64,000 bases of DNA from NCBI GenBank assembly GCA_028671895.1, contig CM053800.1, forward strand, positions 12,855,886 to 12,919,885, given 5' to 3'. Position numbers and translations under genes: made by a program. The notes below the pieces were generated by a model. That model had not been told where the DNA came from. It was given only the letters and a program-made list of their open reading frames with translations, and did not search any database. The number at the start of each line of letters is the position of its first letter. The stretch's first letter is position 1. Below are positions 1-12,844 of the stretch, one piece after another. Origin of the DNA: Oenanthe sinensis (Eukaryota; Streptophyta; Magnoliopsida; Apiales; Apiaceae).

Positions 1-7
1 TTGATTA

Positions 8-328
8 TTAATTTTTATATGGAGGATTGATAACCGAAAATGTACGGTGTGATCCAGGGCTCGAATCACGTGGGTAGTACCCGTCAGCATCATTAATCTC
101 CTTAAAATTTCCAGCAGCCACATTTTCGTTAGTATTTCTGGTAGTTTCCTGATGATTCATGTTTACACCACCGTTTACCTTTCTGCCAAGTTTTGCATCA
201 ACGGTGACAGGATATTTCTGGTGATGATTCTCGGTGTCCCTCGCGTCGACTGGGTTAGTAGTTGCAGTAGTCATCATCAGCACCAAGGACACCATGAGTA
301 TTAGAAATGCTGTCTTCATCATGGTCAT
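8..328 (-). CDS. Small secreted peptide precursor, 106 aa, unassigned family
   Basis: A 106-codon frame starts at ATG 326-328. The first 29 or so residues are a clear signal peptide: a short basic start (MTMMK), a hydrophobic core of Leu, Ile, Val and Met, and a likely cut after a small residue (near PVDA). The mature part is hydrophilic and rich in Asn, Asp, Glu and His, with no cysteines. The C-terminus holds an acidic-Tyr stretch (DADGYYPRD) followed by SSPGSHRTF, a layout like plant post-translationally modified peptide hormones. The gene at 12009 has the matching end SSTGSHHIF, so the two are probably paralogues. No known hormone family (CLE, CEP, RGF, PSY, CIF, IDA) fits cleanly. Secretion is a safe inference; a signalling role is only a guess. 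Confidence 0.62.
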   Translation of the reverse strand: MTMMKTAFLILMVSLVLMMTTATTNPVDARDTENHHQKYPVTVDAKLGRKVNGGVNMNHQETTRNTNENVAAGNFKEINDADGYYPRDSSPGSHRTFSVINPPYKN

Positions 329-1554
329 TTATATAATTTAGTCCTCTTTGAAATCCCTACATAAACAAAATAAATAAAGTGAGTTCCCCTTGAACAACTC
401 TTTTAAATATGCATTATTATAATGAAAATAGGTACATTAATCAAATATAGCAGAAGAGAATGTTATAAAGAAAATATAACTAGGTTTCGAACGTACCTAG
501 ATCGATATTTCTTTTTATAATCAATAAAGGGTGGCTGGCTGTTATTATATATTAGTGGGTGTATGGTTAATAGTAGGCAGTACTATATATACGTACTGTT
601 CCTACGTATGCCAAGATATGCGAATGTGATTACCATTAACTAAACAAATATTGAAATGATTTAATTAAAAAAGGAATGCACTTCGAGAATGTTTCCCCGT
701 TAGGGTTCATCAAGGTCGACTAGTGGTGCAAGTTGAGATATAATTTCTAAACTAATATAATTGTGCGATACATCATTTTCATGGAGATCCGACCCGCCCC
801 GGTAATTCTCATGTCATCGATCGTACCAGCACTGGGTATATACACAGTCACACACGCACAAATATGCATAGTGCATATATCATTTTTGATCGGTGGAGTG
901 TTGTTAGCCATAATGTAAATGATTATGAGAGCAGTAAATGAAATTGACGAGCACTTTCGGGTAACTAATTGTATCTTTTATTTATTAATAAATAATACTC
1001 GACTTGTTTGTTCACAATGCATGGTAGGGTTCTTCTCTCGGTAACAGTAGTACTGCAGCTGATGCAAATCATTTTCCGCTGTTTAATGGTGTCTGAGTAG
1101 TTGGATCAACTCACGAATGACCAAATGCAGGACAATTATAGAGGAAGATAAACTAAAAAGAAGCATATGCCCAAATTTGATTTCTTACTAACCGAGGGTT
1201 CTTTAGGTTAGAACAGAAATCGAATAGGTATTAACAGGCTAAACATTAGGTTTATGAAGGGTTATATAAGCATATAGACAATTATATAATGAAACTAAGA
1301 AGGGTTTGGCAATACCTAGGAAGTAAAAATATGATATAGTTGTTTGATTGTCTAAAATCATCGGTAACAGATTTAACTAGAAAGTACAAATACTTGCATC
1401 ACAATTACTATATCACACAAAAGTTAGTCAGCCCATAAATAGAAAATAAAATCAATCAAATAATATAAAAGAAGTAATTGTACAAAATTAAATTTATTAT
1501 ACTTCACATTTTTCTATAATAGAAAGACAGTACAAATTTCTATGATAATTTACT
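329..1554. other. Intergenic DNA upstream of the peptide gene
   Basis: No coding frame of note and no recognisable repeat is seen between the peptide gene start and the left LTR of the Ty3 element. The part nearest 328 must hold the promoter of the minus-strand peptide gene, but no convincing TATA box could be picked. Confidence 0.5.
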
Positions 1555-3155
1555 TGTAATATCCATAATTTATTTATTTATATAATAGTAATAATAATTA
1601 GAATTGGTAATATTAGTTTTAATAGTAATATTTATTTATATTGAATTTTGATTTAGAATAGAATTTGTAATAAAACCGTAATTAGACTAGGAATAGAGTT
1701 TGTAACTAAATTAGATTTTTATTAGGAATAAGATAGTAATTATATATATATATATAGGTGAATCACAAAAATACTAGTTACATTATTTTATTAAAACCCT
1801 AAAGCGCAGAGAGAGAGAGAGCAGCAACAGAGGAGAGAGGAGATGGGATGAGCTCGAATAAAAAAAAGGGGAATAATGCTTTCTCGGTCAAATCAAGTTC
1901 AGGTGGTATGACGTTAACAAAGAGTAGTACAAATTCATGTACATGATTTTAAAGGTCAGATCATGCTTTTCATATTTATATTATTAATATTAAATAGACT
2001 AAGTAGCAAGGCAGTATGCTGTTAAGTTTTGTATATATATACTTTTATAATATTTAGATAAGATTAGTAAACTAGGTTCTTTATTAATATAGATTGGTCG
2101 GAGTTCAATGGGTCGATTACGTATTTCATCAGTGTTTGAGCTTATTATGTTTAAGGTACGGATTTCGTCCCCTTTCTCTTCAGCGCTACTCTTTTTAAGA
2201 TTAATTATATTTAATTCATTCCGTTCGTAAATCTGTTTCATTCGTTAATATCCGTTTTAACTGTTTTGATTCTCCAAAAATTATTTTAAAGTCTGTTTCG
2301 AAATATTTAAATATTTGTCTCTGCGATTTTCGAAAATTATGTATGTTACATATTTGCGTAGAATATTTGAAATATCTGTTCAGGTGATTTTAAAATTGTG
2401 AAAATTATTTTATTTGAACCCTTAGAGTGATATAGGGTATACCGATTTAACCAGCTGTAGGGGTACTACAGCCATGTCATTGCGGCACCAGTGGCATGAC
2501 ACTTCCGTGGCAGTGTGATTAGTCACGGCGTATCCTTCTGATAGCTCAGGTGGTGAGCTTTGCGCATTTTGATATTTGTTTGAGGATACGTGGGTGCACC
2601 CAGGATTTGATTTGATTTGTGATTTGATATTTGACGGTGACGTTGTATATGCCATACACGTTGTCCGGTTTGTTGCACGCATTAGGTACCCTATGATGTG
2701 TGTATCTGTTATCTGTTTTGTATCGGTATGAAATATCCTAACCCTCTTTGCTTCAGCCTTGTTTTAAAAAAAAATAATATTTATTTATAACAGTCAAACT
2801 ATATATCTTGTTTCTGTTTTATAAACTGTATTTCAATCCGTACTGTGCATTTGGCTCATGCCGTATTCTTTCTTCTGGCAGGTACTTAGGGGGATCTTGG
2901 GCTGTGTGATGGAGAGCTACCCTTAATACAGTTGGTTAGGAAGTTGGACTTCTAGCTATTATTTAGACATTATTTATTATTAGAGATTTTGGGATTATTA
3001 GTATTTATCGTTTTGAATTGTTTTGGAGGTTTTAATATTATTTTAGAGATCCGTTGGATTTATTTAATTATTATGAGGTGGATTTTAGTACTCTGTATAC
3101 AGGTTTGTGGTTTGAAAAGTAACTTCCCGTCTCGTTTTGAGAAGGGGGTGTTACA
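1555..3155 (+). repeat. 5' LTR of the Ty3 chromovirus
   Basis: About 1.6 kb running from TGTAATATCC to TTACA, four bases before the primer site. It contains a short (TA)n run near 1741-1756, a GA-rich stretch near 1808-1850, and a block repeated almost exactly at 7109-7888. In the shared part I count about six substitutions in some 670 bp, plus small indels. Confidence 0.85.
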
Positions 3156-3159
3156 GAGA

Positions 3160-3171
3160 TGGCATCAGAGC
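3160..3171 (+). other. Primer binding site (tRNA-Met type)
   Basis: TGGCATCAGAGC lies four bases after the LTR end. It differs by one base from the usual plant initiator tRNA-Met primer site, which reads TGGTATCAGAGC (as seen at 8135 and 19732). Confidence 0.8.
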
Positions 3172-4340
3172 TTAGGTTCTTTCTTGTAGAAAACCTATTT
3201 AGGTTGACCTGTGAGTTTGGGTAGTCATTAGGATGGGTATTCATTTTTTAGATTTCATTTAGTTGTGTTCATTTCAATATTATTTCACTCTTATAAAATT
3301 TTATAAAATACTTCAACTTGCCTCTTTCTGCGAATTCATTCGTATTTGTATTTGATATTGTGAATCCTTTTTCGACGTGGAGCTTTCCCATTATTTGAAT
3401 ATGTTTCGACTCATTTTGTTATTTCTTTCTCATATTCAAAATCTTCTAATTTAGTCTTCGTAAATGAACCTATATGCCTTTGTGACAATTATCAAGAGTG
3501 TTTTGAATTTGTGGGATATCCGTATTTAGGCAATACTTGTTTTCTATAGTGATGCATGACCTTGATTTTAAATCTTATAGATTTATTGATTTAATATTTT
3601 GGAGCAATTGATTGAAAAGGAAAGCGAACGATATATGAATATGCAAGTATGTTAGTAACTGTAGATCAAAATTTTTAAATGAAAGATGTATTTAGAATTA
3701 TTTTGGCTTTATGAGTAAGATAACTTTTGGCTAAGGATTGTATGGCTTTTAGACTTCAACTAGGGATATGAGCTACATATTAAGAATTATTGATTATCAA
3801 TGAGTTAAATGCAAAGAGATACTATGTTCACTACCATGGTAGGATGTGAAATCAGATATATAACATTTGAAATGTGGTGCGGGAATATGAATGCGACTAG
3901 ATGAAAAGATTTCAAGATGACAATGGATTGAAAATGATTTAATAGTGTGTGTAGGAGACAATATTTCTCAGTTACGCATAAGGAAACTTACATTAGGATG
4001 TTATATTTAATTAGGTGGAATGATGATGAGAATATTTTAAATTACATATAAAAAAAAGTTTGTTAGGTTGGATTGGTCGAAGGGTCATGAGATATTTTTA
4101 AATGAGAGATTTAAATATGAATTGAGATCTAACCTAAGTGGTTCCATATAACTAGAGATGTTGGAGTATAAAAAGAAAGTAGTGGATGGATTTTATAATT
4201 GTAGGTTTGAGAATACTCGAGAGACATGAAAGATGTGTTATTTCACAAAAGCATATATATGTTATTCTTGAATTTGTCACCAGGGTTGAAGTTATTTAAA
4301 ATGATTATATACGATGATACTAGTAGAGTTATAAGAATTA
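3172..4340 (+). pseudogene. Decayed gag/protease region of the Ty3 element
   Basis: This span sits where gag and protease belong, between the primer site and the first RT motifs. No open frame longer than about 60 codons exists and no zinc-knuckle or protease motif could be read. It is either eroded beyond recognition or replaced by unrelated AT-rich DNA. Confidence 0.55.
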
Positions 4341-5110
4341 AAAGAATAACTATAAGACTTGTTGGATAAGGCATTTATCAGACCGAGTGTATCTCCATGG
4401 AGTGCTCCGCTATTTTTTGTGAAGAAGAAAAACGGGTCTATGAGATTGTGTATTGACTACAGGGAGTTGAATAAGATGACTGTTAGAAATAGGTATCATT
4501 TGTCATGCATTGATGACTTGTTCGATTATTTGCAATGGGAAAAATATTTCTTTCGACGATAGATTTGAGATTGGGTTATCATTAGTTACAAGTAAGAAAT
4601 GAAGATATTCTGAAAACAACATTTCGTACTTGATATGGTCATTATGAGTTTCTTGTGATGTGTTTTTTTAGTTGATGAATATAGCAATAGTATTTATGGA
4701 TTTGACGCGTCCTTCACGATTAGTTTGATAAGTTTGTGTGGTTTTTATTGATGATATCTTGATATGCTCTAAGAGTAAAGAAAAACATGAGGAACATTTG
4801 CGCATTGTACTTAAAATCTTGAGGAAAAAGAAATTGTTTACAAAATTTTCAAAGTGTGAATTCTGGTTAGAGCAGGTTACATTTTTTTGGTCATATTGTG
4901 TCTGGTAAGGGGATTGAGTTGGATCTTGCGAAAGTCGAGGCTATCACAAATTGATTGAGACCTTGTATTGTGACAGAGGTGAAGAGTTTATTGGGTTTGG
5001 CAGGCTACTATAGGCGCTTTATAGAGGGTTTCTCATCCATAGATTTGTCATTGACTCAGCTGATGCAGAAGAGTGTTAAGTTCGAGTGGAATGATGATCG
5101 TGAACAGAGT
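4341..5110 (+). pseudogene. Broken Ty3 reverse transcriptase
   Basis: RT motifs appear in order but in different frames. The N-terminal fingers (SPWSAPLFFVKKKNGSMR, then CIDYRELNK) lie at 4359-4562 and end in a stop. The active-site box reads FIDDILICS near 4747-4773. The thumb/connection (LGLAGYYRRFIEGF) lies near 4989-5030. A run of T residues near 4880 marks a frameshift and several stops follow. No functional enzyme can be made. Confidence 0.85.
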
Positions 5111-5530
5111 TTTTAAGAGTTGAAGAAAAGGTTGGTGTCAGCCCCTATACTTGTTTTACCATCACGGAGTGGAGGACATCAAATTTATGGTGATGCCACT
5201 AATAGAGGATTGGGGTGTGTTCTTATTCACCGTGGGAAGGTAATTTCTTACGTCTCTAGGCAGCTTAAACCTTACGAGGTAAACTATCATACCCATGACT
5301 TGGAGTTAGCAGCAATGGTCTTTGTCTTAAAAATTTAGAGGCATTATTTGTATGGAGAAACTTGTGACATCTTCACTGATCATAAGAGTCTCAAATACAT
5401 TTTTAGACAAAAGGATCTAAACATGAGGCAAATGAGGTTCCTTAAACTTATTAAAGATTATGATGTTAAAATTCAGTACTATCTAGGAAAAACGAATGTA
5501 GTGGAAGATGCTCTTAGTAGGAAGAATTTG
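5111..5530 (+). pseudogene. Broken Ty3 RNase H
   Basis: Frames 5120-5338 and 5348-5530 are in frame with each other, separated by a stop codon at 5336-5338. Motifs seen are GDATNRGLGCVL, ISYVSRQLKPYE, a DLEL box where the catalytic Glu is expected, and FTDHKSLKYIF. The domain ends with the usual Ty3 tail reading NVVEDALSRK, where the family normally has an Ala-Asp before ALSR. Confidence 0.85.
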
Positions 5531-7080
5531 GAAAGTGTTGCATCTCATATTACTCAGCAGCACCTTATTTCAGATACGGAGCGCTTGGGTGTGGAGCTGT
5601 ATGTTGGAGGATCGATTGCAAGCATGACAATTTTGAAGGTGGAATCAAATCTAGTCTCAAGGGATAAGGAAGCTCAGCAAAATGATATAGGATTAGAAGC
5701 TATTAGATCGAATAGGGCAGATGATAAGAAAACGGATTTTCATGTTGATGATCATGGTGTGGTATGGTTGGATAGTAGATTGGGTGTATCTTCAGACGTA
5801 GCGATTCGTGAAGCAGTTTTGACTGAGACTAATAGTTCTTCATTCTCTATTTATCCAAGTTCTACTAAGATGTATAAGGATTTGAAGAAGTACTTTTGGT
5901 GGAGTGGGATGAAACGAGATATAACAGAGTTTGTGAGGATATGTCTTACTTGTCAATAGGTGAAGATTGAACACCAAAGATCTAGTAGACTGTTACAATA
6001 GTTGGATATCCCGGTTTGGAAGTGGGAAAACATTACCATGGATTTTGTGACCAGTTTACCGAGGACATTCAGGAAAAATGATGTTATTTGTGTGGTAGCT
6101 AATAGACTTACAAAATCAACTCATTTCTTACCAATTAGAGAGACTACTCTTATTCATGATTTGGCAGAGATATTTCAGCAAGATATTGTTAGACTTCATG
6201 GTGTGCCTCTGTCGATAGTTTTATACAAGGATACGAGGTTTACTTCACATTTTTTTGAATGAATTTCAGCAGGCTTGGGGTACGAGGCTTAAGTATAGTA
6301 CAACTTTTCATCGACAAACTGATGGACAGTTAGAGAGGACGATTCAGACGTTAGAAAATATGTTAAGCTAGTGCTTTGAAGTGTTCTGGTGATTGGGATA
6401 AATATTTGTATCTTGTGGAGTTTGTGTATAATAATATTTGGCAAGCGAGCATTAATATGCCACCATTTGAGGCATTGTATGGTAAAAACAAATGTAGATC
6501 ATCGACTTGTTGGAATGATGTTAGGGAGAGTGTCATTGAAGGGCCAGAGCTGGTTCGGGTAACTAACGAGAAAATAACACCGGCTAAAGAAAACTTAAAG
6601 GAAGCTCAATCGAGTCAAAAGAGCTATGCAGATCAAAAGAGGAAACTTGGTGGATTTGAGCCTGGTGATCGAGTGTTTTTAAAGGTGTCTTCTTGGAAGG
6701 GTGTTAAACGTTTTGGTTTGAAAGGAAAGCTTAGTCCAAGATATGTTGGCACTTTTGATGTTATAGAGAGAGAAGTATCATGTGAATAATGTGTTCCATG
6801 TATCTGTTCTGAGAGGCTATGAGTATCATCCGTTGCGCGTAGTTCAATATCCATTGCATAAGAATAGAGATATATCTTTCTTGTGAGGAGGAGGCTGAAA
6901 CTATTTTAGCTCTAGAGGAGCGAGTTATGAGGAAGAAAATTATTTCGTTTGTTAAAATCATTCTGAGATGTTAAAATCATTCTGAAAGAGAGGCTACTTG
7001 GGAACTAAAAGAATCTATCTGTGATAAATATACGCACTTATTTGATTCAGGAATGAGTTTTAGTTTCGTTAGATTCCGGG
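5531..7080 (+). pseudogene. Broken Ty3 integrase with chromodomain-like tail
   Basis: The zinc-binding region ends in CLTCQ at about 5959, but the two upstream histidines of the HHCC site are replaced (TNSSSFSIYPSST). The core begins near 6002 with WENITMDFVTSLP (first catalytic Asp) and includes LHGVPLSIVLYKDTRFTS (second Asp). Stops occur near 5957, 6000, 6260 and 6370, with a frameshift near 6265. The C-terminal segment 6376-6789 has the Ty3 pattern GKLSPRYVGTFDVIERE. A chromodomain-like tail (ATWELKES) is readable near 6990-7020 in yet another frame. Confidence 0.82.
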
Positions 7081-7095
7081 GACGGAATCATTTTT

Positions 7096-7102
7096 AAGGG
7101 GG
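7096..7102 (+). other. Polypurine tract of the Ty3 element
   Basis: AAGGGGG lies six bases before the right LTR start (TGTAATATCC at 7109), the normal place for second-strand priming. Confidence 0.75.
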
Positions 7103-7108
7103 TATATA

Positions 7109-7888
<780 letters not shown>

Positions 7889-7898
7889 ATATTGTGTT

Positions 7899-8530
7899 TG
7901 TAACACCCCAGTCCCACATCGAGTAGATTGGGATAATTTGTTCAGTATATAAGTAAAAAGTACTACTACTAAGTGCACCAACAAATCATGATCTTTTGGA
8001 GGCCTGTGGTGGGCTTGTGGATTACCCAAGTTGTTGCATTTGGGCCAGTTTACTTTGGCTTATTTCAGATTCGGAAGTCGGGACTTGACCCAATTTTCGA
8101 AAAATACTCGGGATTTGACCCGGGTTGTCACATATGGTATCAGAGCCAACTCTCGAAAGCTTGATTCGTCAAGTTGCCGGAGGTGGGGACACGAAGCTAG
8201 CCGGTATTATCCCACAATGGCTAGAGAGGTTCGATCTGGGCCTATGGGCTATCTGTTCGGCCTGACGAGGACGTCAGGAATTTAAGTGGGGGAGTTTGTA
8301 ACACCCCAGTCCCACATCGAGTAGATTGGGATAATTTGTTCAGTATATAAGTAAAAAGTACTACTACTAAGTGCACCAACAAATCATGATCTTTTGGGGG
8401 CCTGTGGTGGGCTTGTGGATTACCCAAGTTGTTGCATTTGGGCTAGTTTACTTTGGCTTATTTCAGATTTGGAAGTCGGGACTTGAGCCAATTTTCGAAA
8501 GATACTCGGGATTTGACCCGGGTTGTCACA
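7899..8530 (+). mobile_element. TRIM (terminal-repeat retrotransposon in miniature), 632 bp
   Basis: Two 234-bp direct repeats (7899-8132 and 8297-8530) start TGTAACACCCCAG and end GGGTTGTCACA. They flank a 164-bp core. A perfect tRNA-Met primer site (TGGTATCAGAGCCA, 8135-8148) follows the first repeat, and a polypurine tract (AAGTGGGGGAG, 8284-8294) precedes the second. I count five mismatches between the repeats, about 2%. It has no coding capacity, so it needs enzymes from another LTR element. No 5-bp target duplication is visible. Confidence 0.93.
8135..8148 (+). other. TRIM primer binding site
   Basis: TGGTATCAGAGCCA, complementary to initiator tRNA-Met as in many plant LTR elements, two bases after the LTR end. 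Confidence 0.9.
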
Positions 8531-8813
8531 TTACTCCTTATATTTAACCAAACAAGCACTTACCGTCATTCCACTGCCTGTACAATATAAGCGCGATAAG
8601 CAAATATACAGAGTACCGGCCCGCTGCTAGTTGTGTTCGAAATCATGGGTAATTAATCTATCATTTCGAAACTTCATAAAAGCTATTGGAGTTAATTTTT
8701 AATTATAATTAGGGAAATGTTATTTTCAGTGTAAATTTTTTATTTTTAAAATCGTTTGTATTGGAATTGTGGATTTCGTATTTATTAAGAGAAAAAACAA
8801 TCAACTGTCTATC

Positions 8814-8970
8814 TATAACAACCCAAGCCCATAACTGAATGCATAGCAGGCCCAACAACCCACCACAGCTCAGCCCATAAAAAATTAGCAATTTTAGGTA
8901 TACATTAATTATTGACTTGTTCTTATAAAAGGCCCAAATACACTTTATCTATTCGATGTGGGATGTTACA
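8814..8970 (-). mobile_element. Solo LTR of a second small TRIM-like family
   Basis: Read on the minus strand this 157-bp block starts TGTAACATCCCACATCG and ends GGGTTGTTATA, the same style as the TRIM at 7899. It is flanked by CTATC at 8809-8813 and 8971-8975, a perfect 5-bp target duplication. A single LTR with intact duplication means LTR-LTR recombination after insertion. Confidence 0.82.
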
Positions 8971-8975
8971 CTATC

Positions 8976-9529
8976 ACATTAAAAACCCTAAAACTCCGTT
9001 CTCTCTCCTCTTTCTTATGTCTGTTTCTAATTCCGGTGGTAATTTAACCACTGGCCAGAGGCCCCCTTCCTAGTTTTGTTATTGCTTCTTCTTCAATAAA
9101 ATTGAGATTTAGTTCCATAAGTTTCGAAAAAATCCAGTTGAGTTATTCATTTTGAATTTCATATCTACTACGATTAAGAGCTCGGATTTTCAAATAAAAA
9201 TCAGTTTTGGATTCAAAATCTCCGGCCTAACATCATATCAAAATTTGGTGTCATTCTGAGATCTTTGAAGTTTTAGGATTTTTCGTATCGTTTTGTGCGA
9301 GTTAGTTGTTTTTGTTGTTAGCTGTATTGCTTTATACGAATGCTCTTATGTTTGTTGCATTGAAAATGAATTATGTGGTGTATTGGGAGATCCAGATATC
9401 ATGTATCGAGAACACTTTCGGCATATCTATATCTGGTGTCCTGCATGTAAATAGCTGGGGTGCGCTTGGGACGATGGGGAAAATCGCATGTGCTCACCTC
9501 CCATAATTTTTTTTCATAACATGAGTCAT
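8976..9529. other. Intergenic DNA with possible transcript-leader-like sequence
   Basis: A pyrimidine-rich stretch near 9000-9020 and several short frames occur here. The 66-codon frame at 9306-9506 shows no recognised domain. It may be the upstream part of the decayed element whose RNase H-like end lies at 9530-9810, but this cannot be shown. Confidence 0.3.
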
Positions 9530-9810
9530 TTGGTATCTCTAAGATCAGTTGCAACAACTGAGTTCTCTGAACATCGCACTATCCACGGAATTATTGTGAG
9601 GGTCAATTCTGAAACTATTGTTTTCATAGGAGATGTAGGCTAGATTGCTCGTGAGACCATTGGAGTCATTTTTAATTTTTAAAATATTTGTATTCGGTTT
9701 GTTAAGCGTTCTGGAAACAAAATGGCTAATTATTTAGCTCCTTTATTTTTTTTTCAATCTGGTTGCATGGTCAGTTCGGAGTTTATCCCGACTCGGCCTC
9801 TTTCAAATTA
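9530..9810 (+). pseudogene. RNase H-like remnant of a LINE or plant RVT_3-type gene
   Basis: From 9698 a frame reads FVKRSGNKMANYLAPLF, the conserved end of plant RNase H-like domains found in LINEs and their host-captured relatives. Upstream frames are broken and no RT is present. It is a small fragment of a dead element or gene. Confidence 0.55.
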
Positions 9811-10299
9811 TTAATGAAATCTGCTTTAAATTTGATATAAAAAAAAAAGAGAAAATACATAATTGTGCATGTCTTCAAAATAAATAAAAAAATTGCTCTA
9901 AAATTAACATTGCACTTGTAATTAATGAAATATCTAAGCTTCCGGTACTGCATGATGGCTGACATCACAAGCCGATATATATCAAATCTATTGTGGCAAC
10001 ATAATCAAAACTCTAAGTTGAATATTTATCAAAGGTGAAAGTTCTTCATAAATTATCTGTTTTAATCATCATTAGACCTTGGTGGATATGAATTAATAAA
10101 CTAATCAATTAATAACTAATCCACTTGTTTCTATATGTGTAAATCCTACAGAAGTTTTATGAGTTTTTTATATCATTTTTAATATAAAAAAAATAGAAAC
10201 ATTAAAGTATTATTTTATAACTAATTATTAGAATTAACGGATGATTATCATTAAACTACTATCAATTACTAATTGTTGGACTATGTTATCTACTATATA

Positions 10300-10503
10300 C
10301 TCCCTCGGGTAAAAAGGCACTGCAGACAACTTTAAATCTTAATCAAATGAGTTCTACTTAATATTTTTAAATTTTTTTTGAATAAAAGTATTTTTAAAAT
10401 CCTTTTATTCAAAAAAAGAATTATTAAAAAATAATAAATAAAACTCTTTTTATTTAGACTTTAAATTAAGTGTAGTATCCTATAAAAAAAAGAACAGAGG
10501 GAG
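10300..10503. mobile_element. Stowaway-like MITE (Tc1/mariner type)
   Basis: The element starts CTCCCTC and ends GAGGGAG, with TA on both outer sides (10298-10299 and 10504-10505). Size 204 bp, AT-rich, non-coding. The TIR and the TA duplication are typical of Stowaway MITEs. Confidence 0.8.
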
Positions 10504-10916
10504 TAATTAGTTTATGATAAAACTTTAATTTTCTTGATAGTAGTGATAATTGATACTCTTAGCTCGGTCCTAAATAATAGTATGTTCCGTTGCGAAATAA
10601 ATATTATTATAAATATTATTAAATTTTAAAATTAATGTATTTTAGTAAAGATATAAATTTTAAACTTTTATTTAATACAAAACTTTAAGTTTTATGATAA
10701 ATTTGATCATATATTGCGTGGCTCTGTTACGGTTTTATATGCTTGCATGCAAGCGGCAGTTTCTGTTACTTTCTCGAAAAAAAACAAAAGGAAGAAATAT
10801 CTCCTTGCCGTCCCTTATAATTATCAGTTTAAACTTTTTTCAGTAGTAATTACTTGTGAAACCTTTATTTTACAAAAAAATTATGGACAGCTAAAAAATT
10901 TAAATATTTGACCCAG

Positions 10917-11345
10917 ATGAAACATGTTCTTAAACTATGGCTGCGCGTGTAAAGTTATTGGGAAATTTATTTAGATACGATCCACAGAATTGAATAAAGT
11001 TAATGCGTTTGGAAATTCACTGAACGTCTAGTACACTTGGCCACTAGTTTGTAACTTTCAACTGTCTCCGGCCAGCGAAACAAACTTCTTCAACTAGTCC
11101 CGTTTTATCAAAATTTCTCACCAGTTATTCTATAAGTTATTCTAAATTTCTCTATAATCTTATGTTCTAACATTAACTCTTCAGTAAAACATCTCCAAAT
11201 ATAGGGGTAGCTAGTTTATTTGTATGTTTAGTCAGCTTAAGTATCTAAAACTTCTTCTAAATCATTTTAATTTTGCTATCTTCATTTATCTGAATTTGTA
11301 ATAGCTCTAAACACTACCAGCTTGAATAAATTTTTGAATGCCAAA
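10917..11345 (+). repeat. Upstream copy of a duplicated promoter region
   Basis: This block is a diverged direct copy of 11440-11960. Shared stretches in the same order include the ATGTTCTTAAAC start, GGCCACTAGTTTGT, the AGTCCCGTTTTATC stretch and CTAAAACTTCTTCTAAAT. No intact coding frame follows this copy, so any gene it served is gone. Confidence 0.75.
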
Positions 11346-11439
11346 TAGATATTGAAATTTTGAACAAAGATAATGTCAGATTTGTAGAGAAATAACGGGA
11401 TTTTTCTGTAAGTTGTGTATTAAGTATATAGGGTGATCA

Positions 11440-12008
11440 ATACAGGTCAAACATGTTCTTAAACAATAGCCCCATTAAAATTATTGGGAAAATTTATTTA
11501 GATTCGATGCACAAAGGTGAATAATTTTTATTGTTAATGCGTTTTTAATGTCACTGAATGGCCACTAGTTTGTGCTTGATTAACCTTTTTTCTATACCCA
11601 TAAAAATATTGATCGATTCATCAAAAAATATATGAATTTACCAAATGTGTATGGTCATTTTAACTGTTTCGAGCACAACTAACTTCTTTAATTATTGTCT
11701 CCATTCCAACCGGTAGCCAGTCCCGTTTTATCTATATTTCCCACTAATTATATATTCTATATAAACCAGCCATCTTCACTTGTATATAATGCAACCTAGC
11801 TTAGTTATGTTTCTAACATCTTTAGTAAAACTTCTTCAAGCTCAGATAACAGTTAAGCTCAACCATTTAATATTTACGCAGCTTAAATTAGTACCTAAAA
11901 CTTCTTCTAAATTGTTTTAGTATTGCTAGCTTAATTTATCAGAATTTATAATAGCTCTAAAAGTACTACGCTCGTGTTTGCAGGATAAATTCGAAGAAGG
12001 AATTAAAC
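11440..12008 (+). promoter_or_regulatory. Promoter and leader of the second peptide gene
   Basis: Diverged second copy of the duplicated block, lying directly upstream of the ATG at 12009. A good TATA box (CTATATAAACC) lies at about 11757-11767, which would place transcription start near 11790 and leave a leader of roughly 220 nt. GTTTGCAG just before 11983 looks like a splice acceptor, so a leader intron is possible. In the upstream copy the TATA position is degenerate (TTCTATAAG). Confidence 0.55.
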
Positions 12009-12308
12009 ATGAAGATTTTGTTTCTACTCATCGCGGTCATGGTGTTGTTCATGTTCGGACCCGCGTTAACGGATGCCAAACGTCTTCCATTCAGAGAACT
12101 TCGTCGGAATTTAGTTCAAAACGAAATCAGCCCAAAGGTTAAAATCAATGTTGCTGTTTATAAGCATACTAAATCTAGCAGCACTGTTGAAGTAAAAACA
12201 AATGAAGATGAGAGCAACGAAGGTTATGGTAATAATGAGCATGATAAGGCCGGATCTTCTACGGGAAGTCACCATATCTTTGGGTGTCCAACTATTACGT
12301 GCGACTAA
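12009..12308 (+). CDS. Small secreted peptide precursor, 99 aa, paralogue of 8-328
   Basis: A 99-codon frame starts MKILFLLIAVMVLFMFG, a strong signal peptide with likely cleavage near LTDA-KR. The middle is polar with many Lys, Glu and Asn. The C-terminal part reads GYGNNEHDKAGSSTGSHHIF and ends GCPTITCD with two cysteines. The GY plus SSxGSHxxF pattern matches the product of 8-328, including similar length and signal peptide, on the opposite strand 12 kb away. A duplicated promoter region lies just upstream. Function unknown; a secreted signal or defence peptide is the natural guess. Confidence 0.65.
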   Translation: MKILFLLIAVMVLFMFGPALTDAKRLPFRELRRNLVQNEISPKVKINVAVYKHTKSSSTVEVKTNEDESNEGYGNNEHDKAGSSTGSHHIFGCPTITCD

Positions 12309-12844
12309 TACATTCTACTTTGTGGAATGGTTGGATGGATTGCTTTGATGAAGAATGAGAAGTTAATCACCCATGTAAGGTAGCTAGATTTGTGTTTTCT
12401 AGCATATGTATGTCGTAGCAATTAAGAAGATCGAAGATCATCGGATTCTTCTAATGTTTTTCCATATCATATATCAGCCAAGTTGTATAATAGTAATTAC
12501 CTAATTGTGTGTTTTTGGTTGTTATATATAAAAAACATATACATGTTCTCCGATTTTATCATTTACTACATGCTAATAAATAGTCAAAAAAAAATATAAG
12601 TTGAAAGATTTACGTATTTTCACATACCATTTAACTCGGTTACATCATTTCTTAAGTTCTGAGCTGCTGCTTCTAGCCTATACATCGTACGACCTTCAAC
12701 TAGTTTAATTGCATAGAGTTAGGTTAAATTAGTTCAAATATGGGATCCTGAAGCAAAAATTAAGCTATAAATTTTATGCCCCTTGTCGATCCAAATTAAG
12801 GGTTAATTGGTTTGGGTAATCTTGAGAGTTATAAAAATTTTAGA

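Noticed and set aside
8031..8427. Short frames within the TRIM
   Set aside because: TRIMs are non-coding; the frames lie across LTR, primer site and core.
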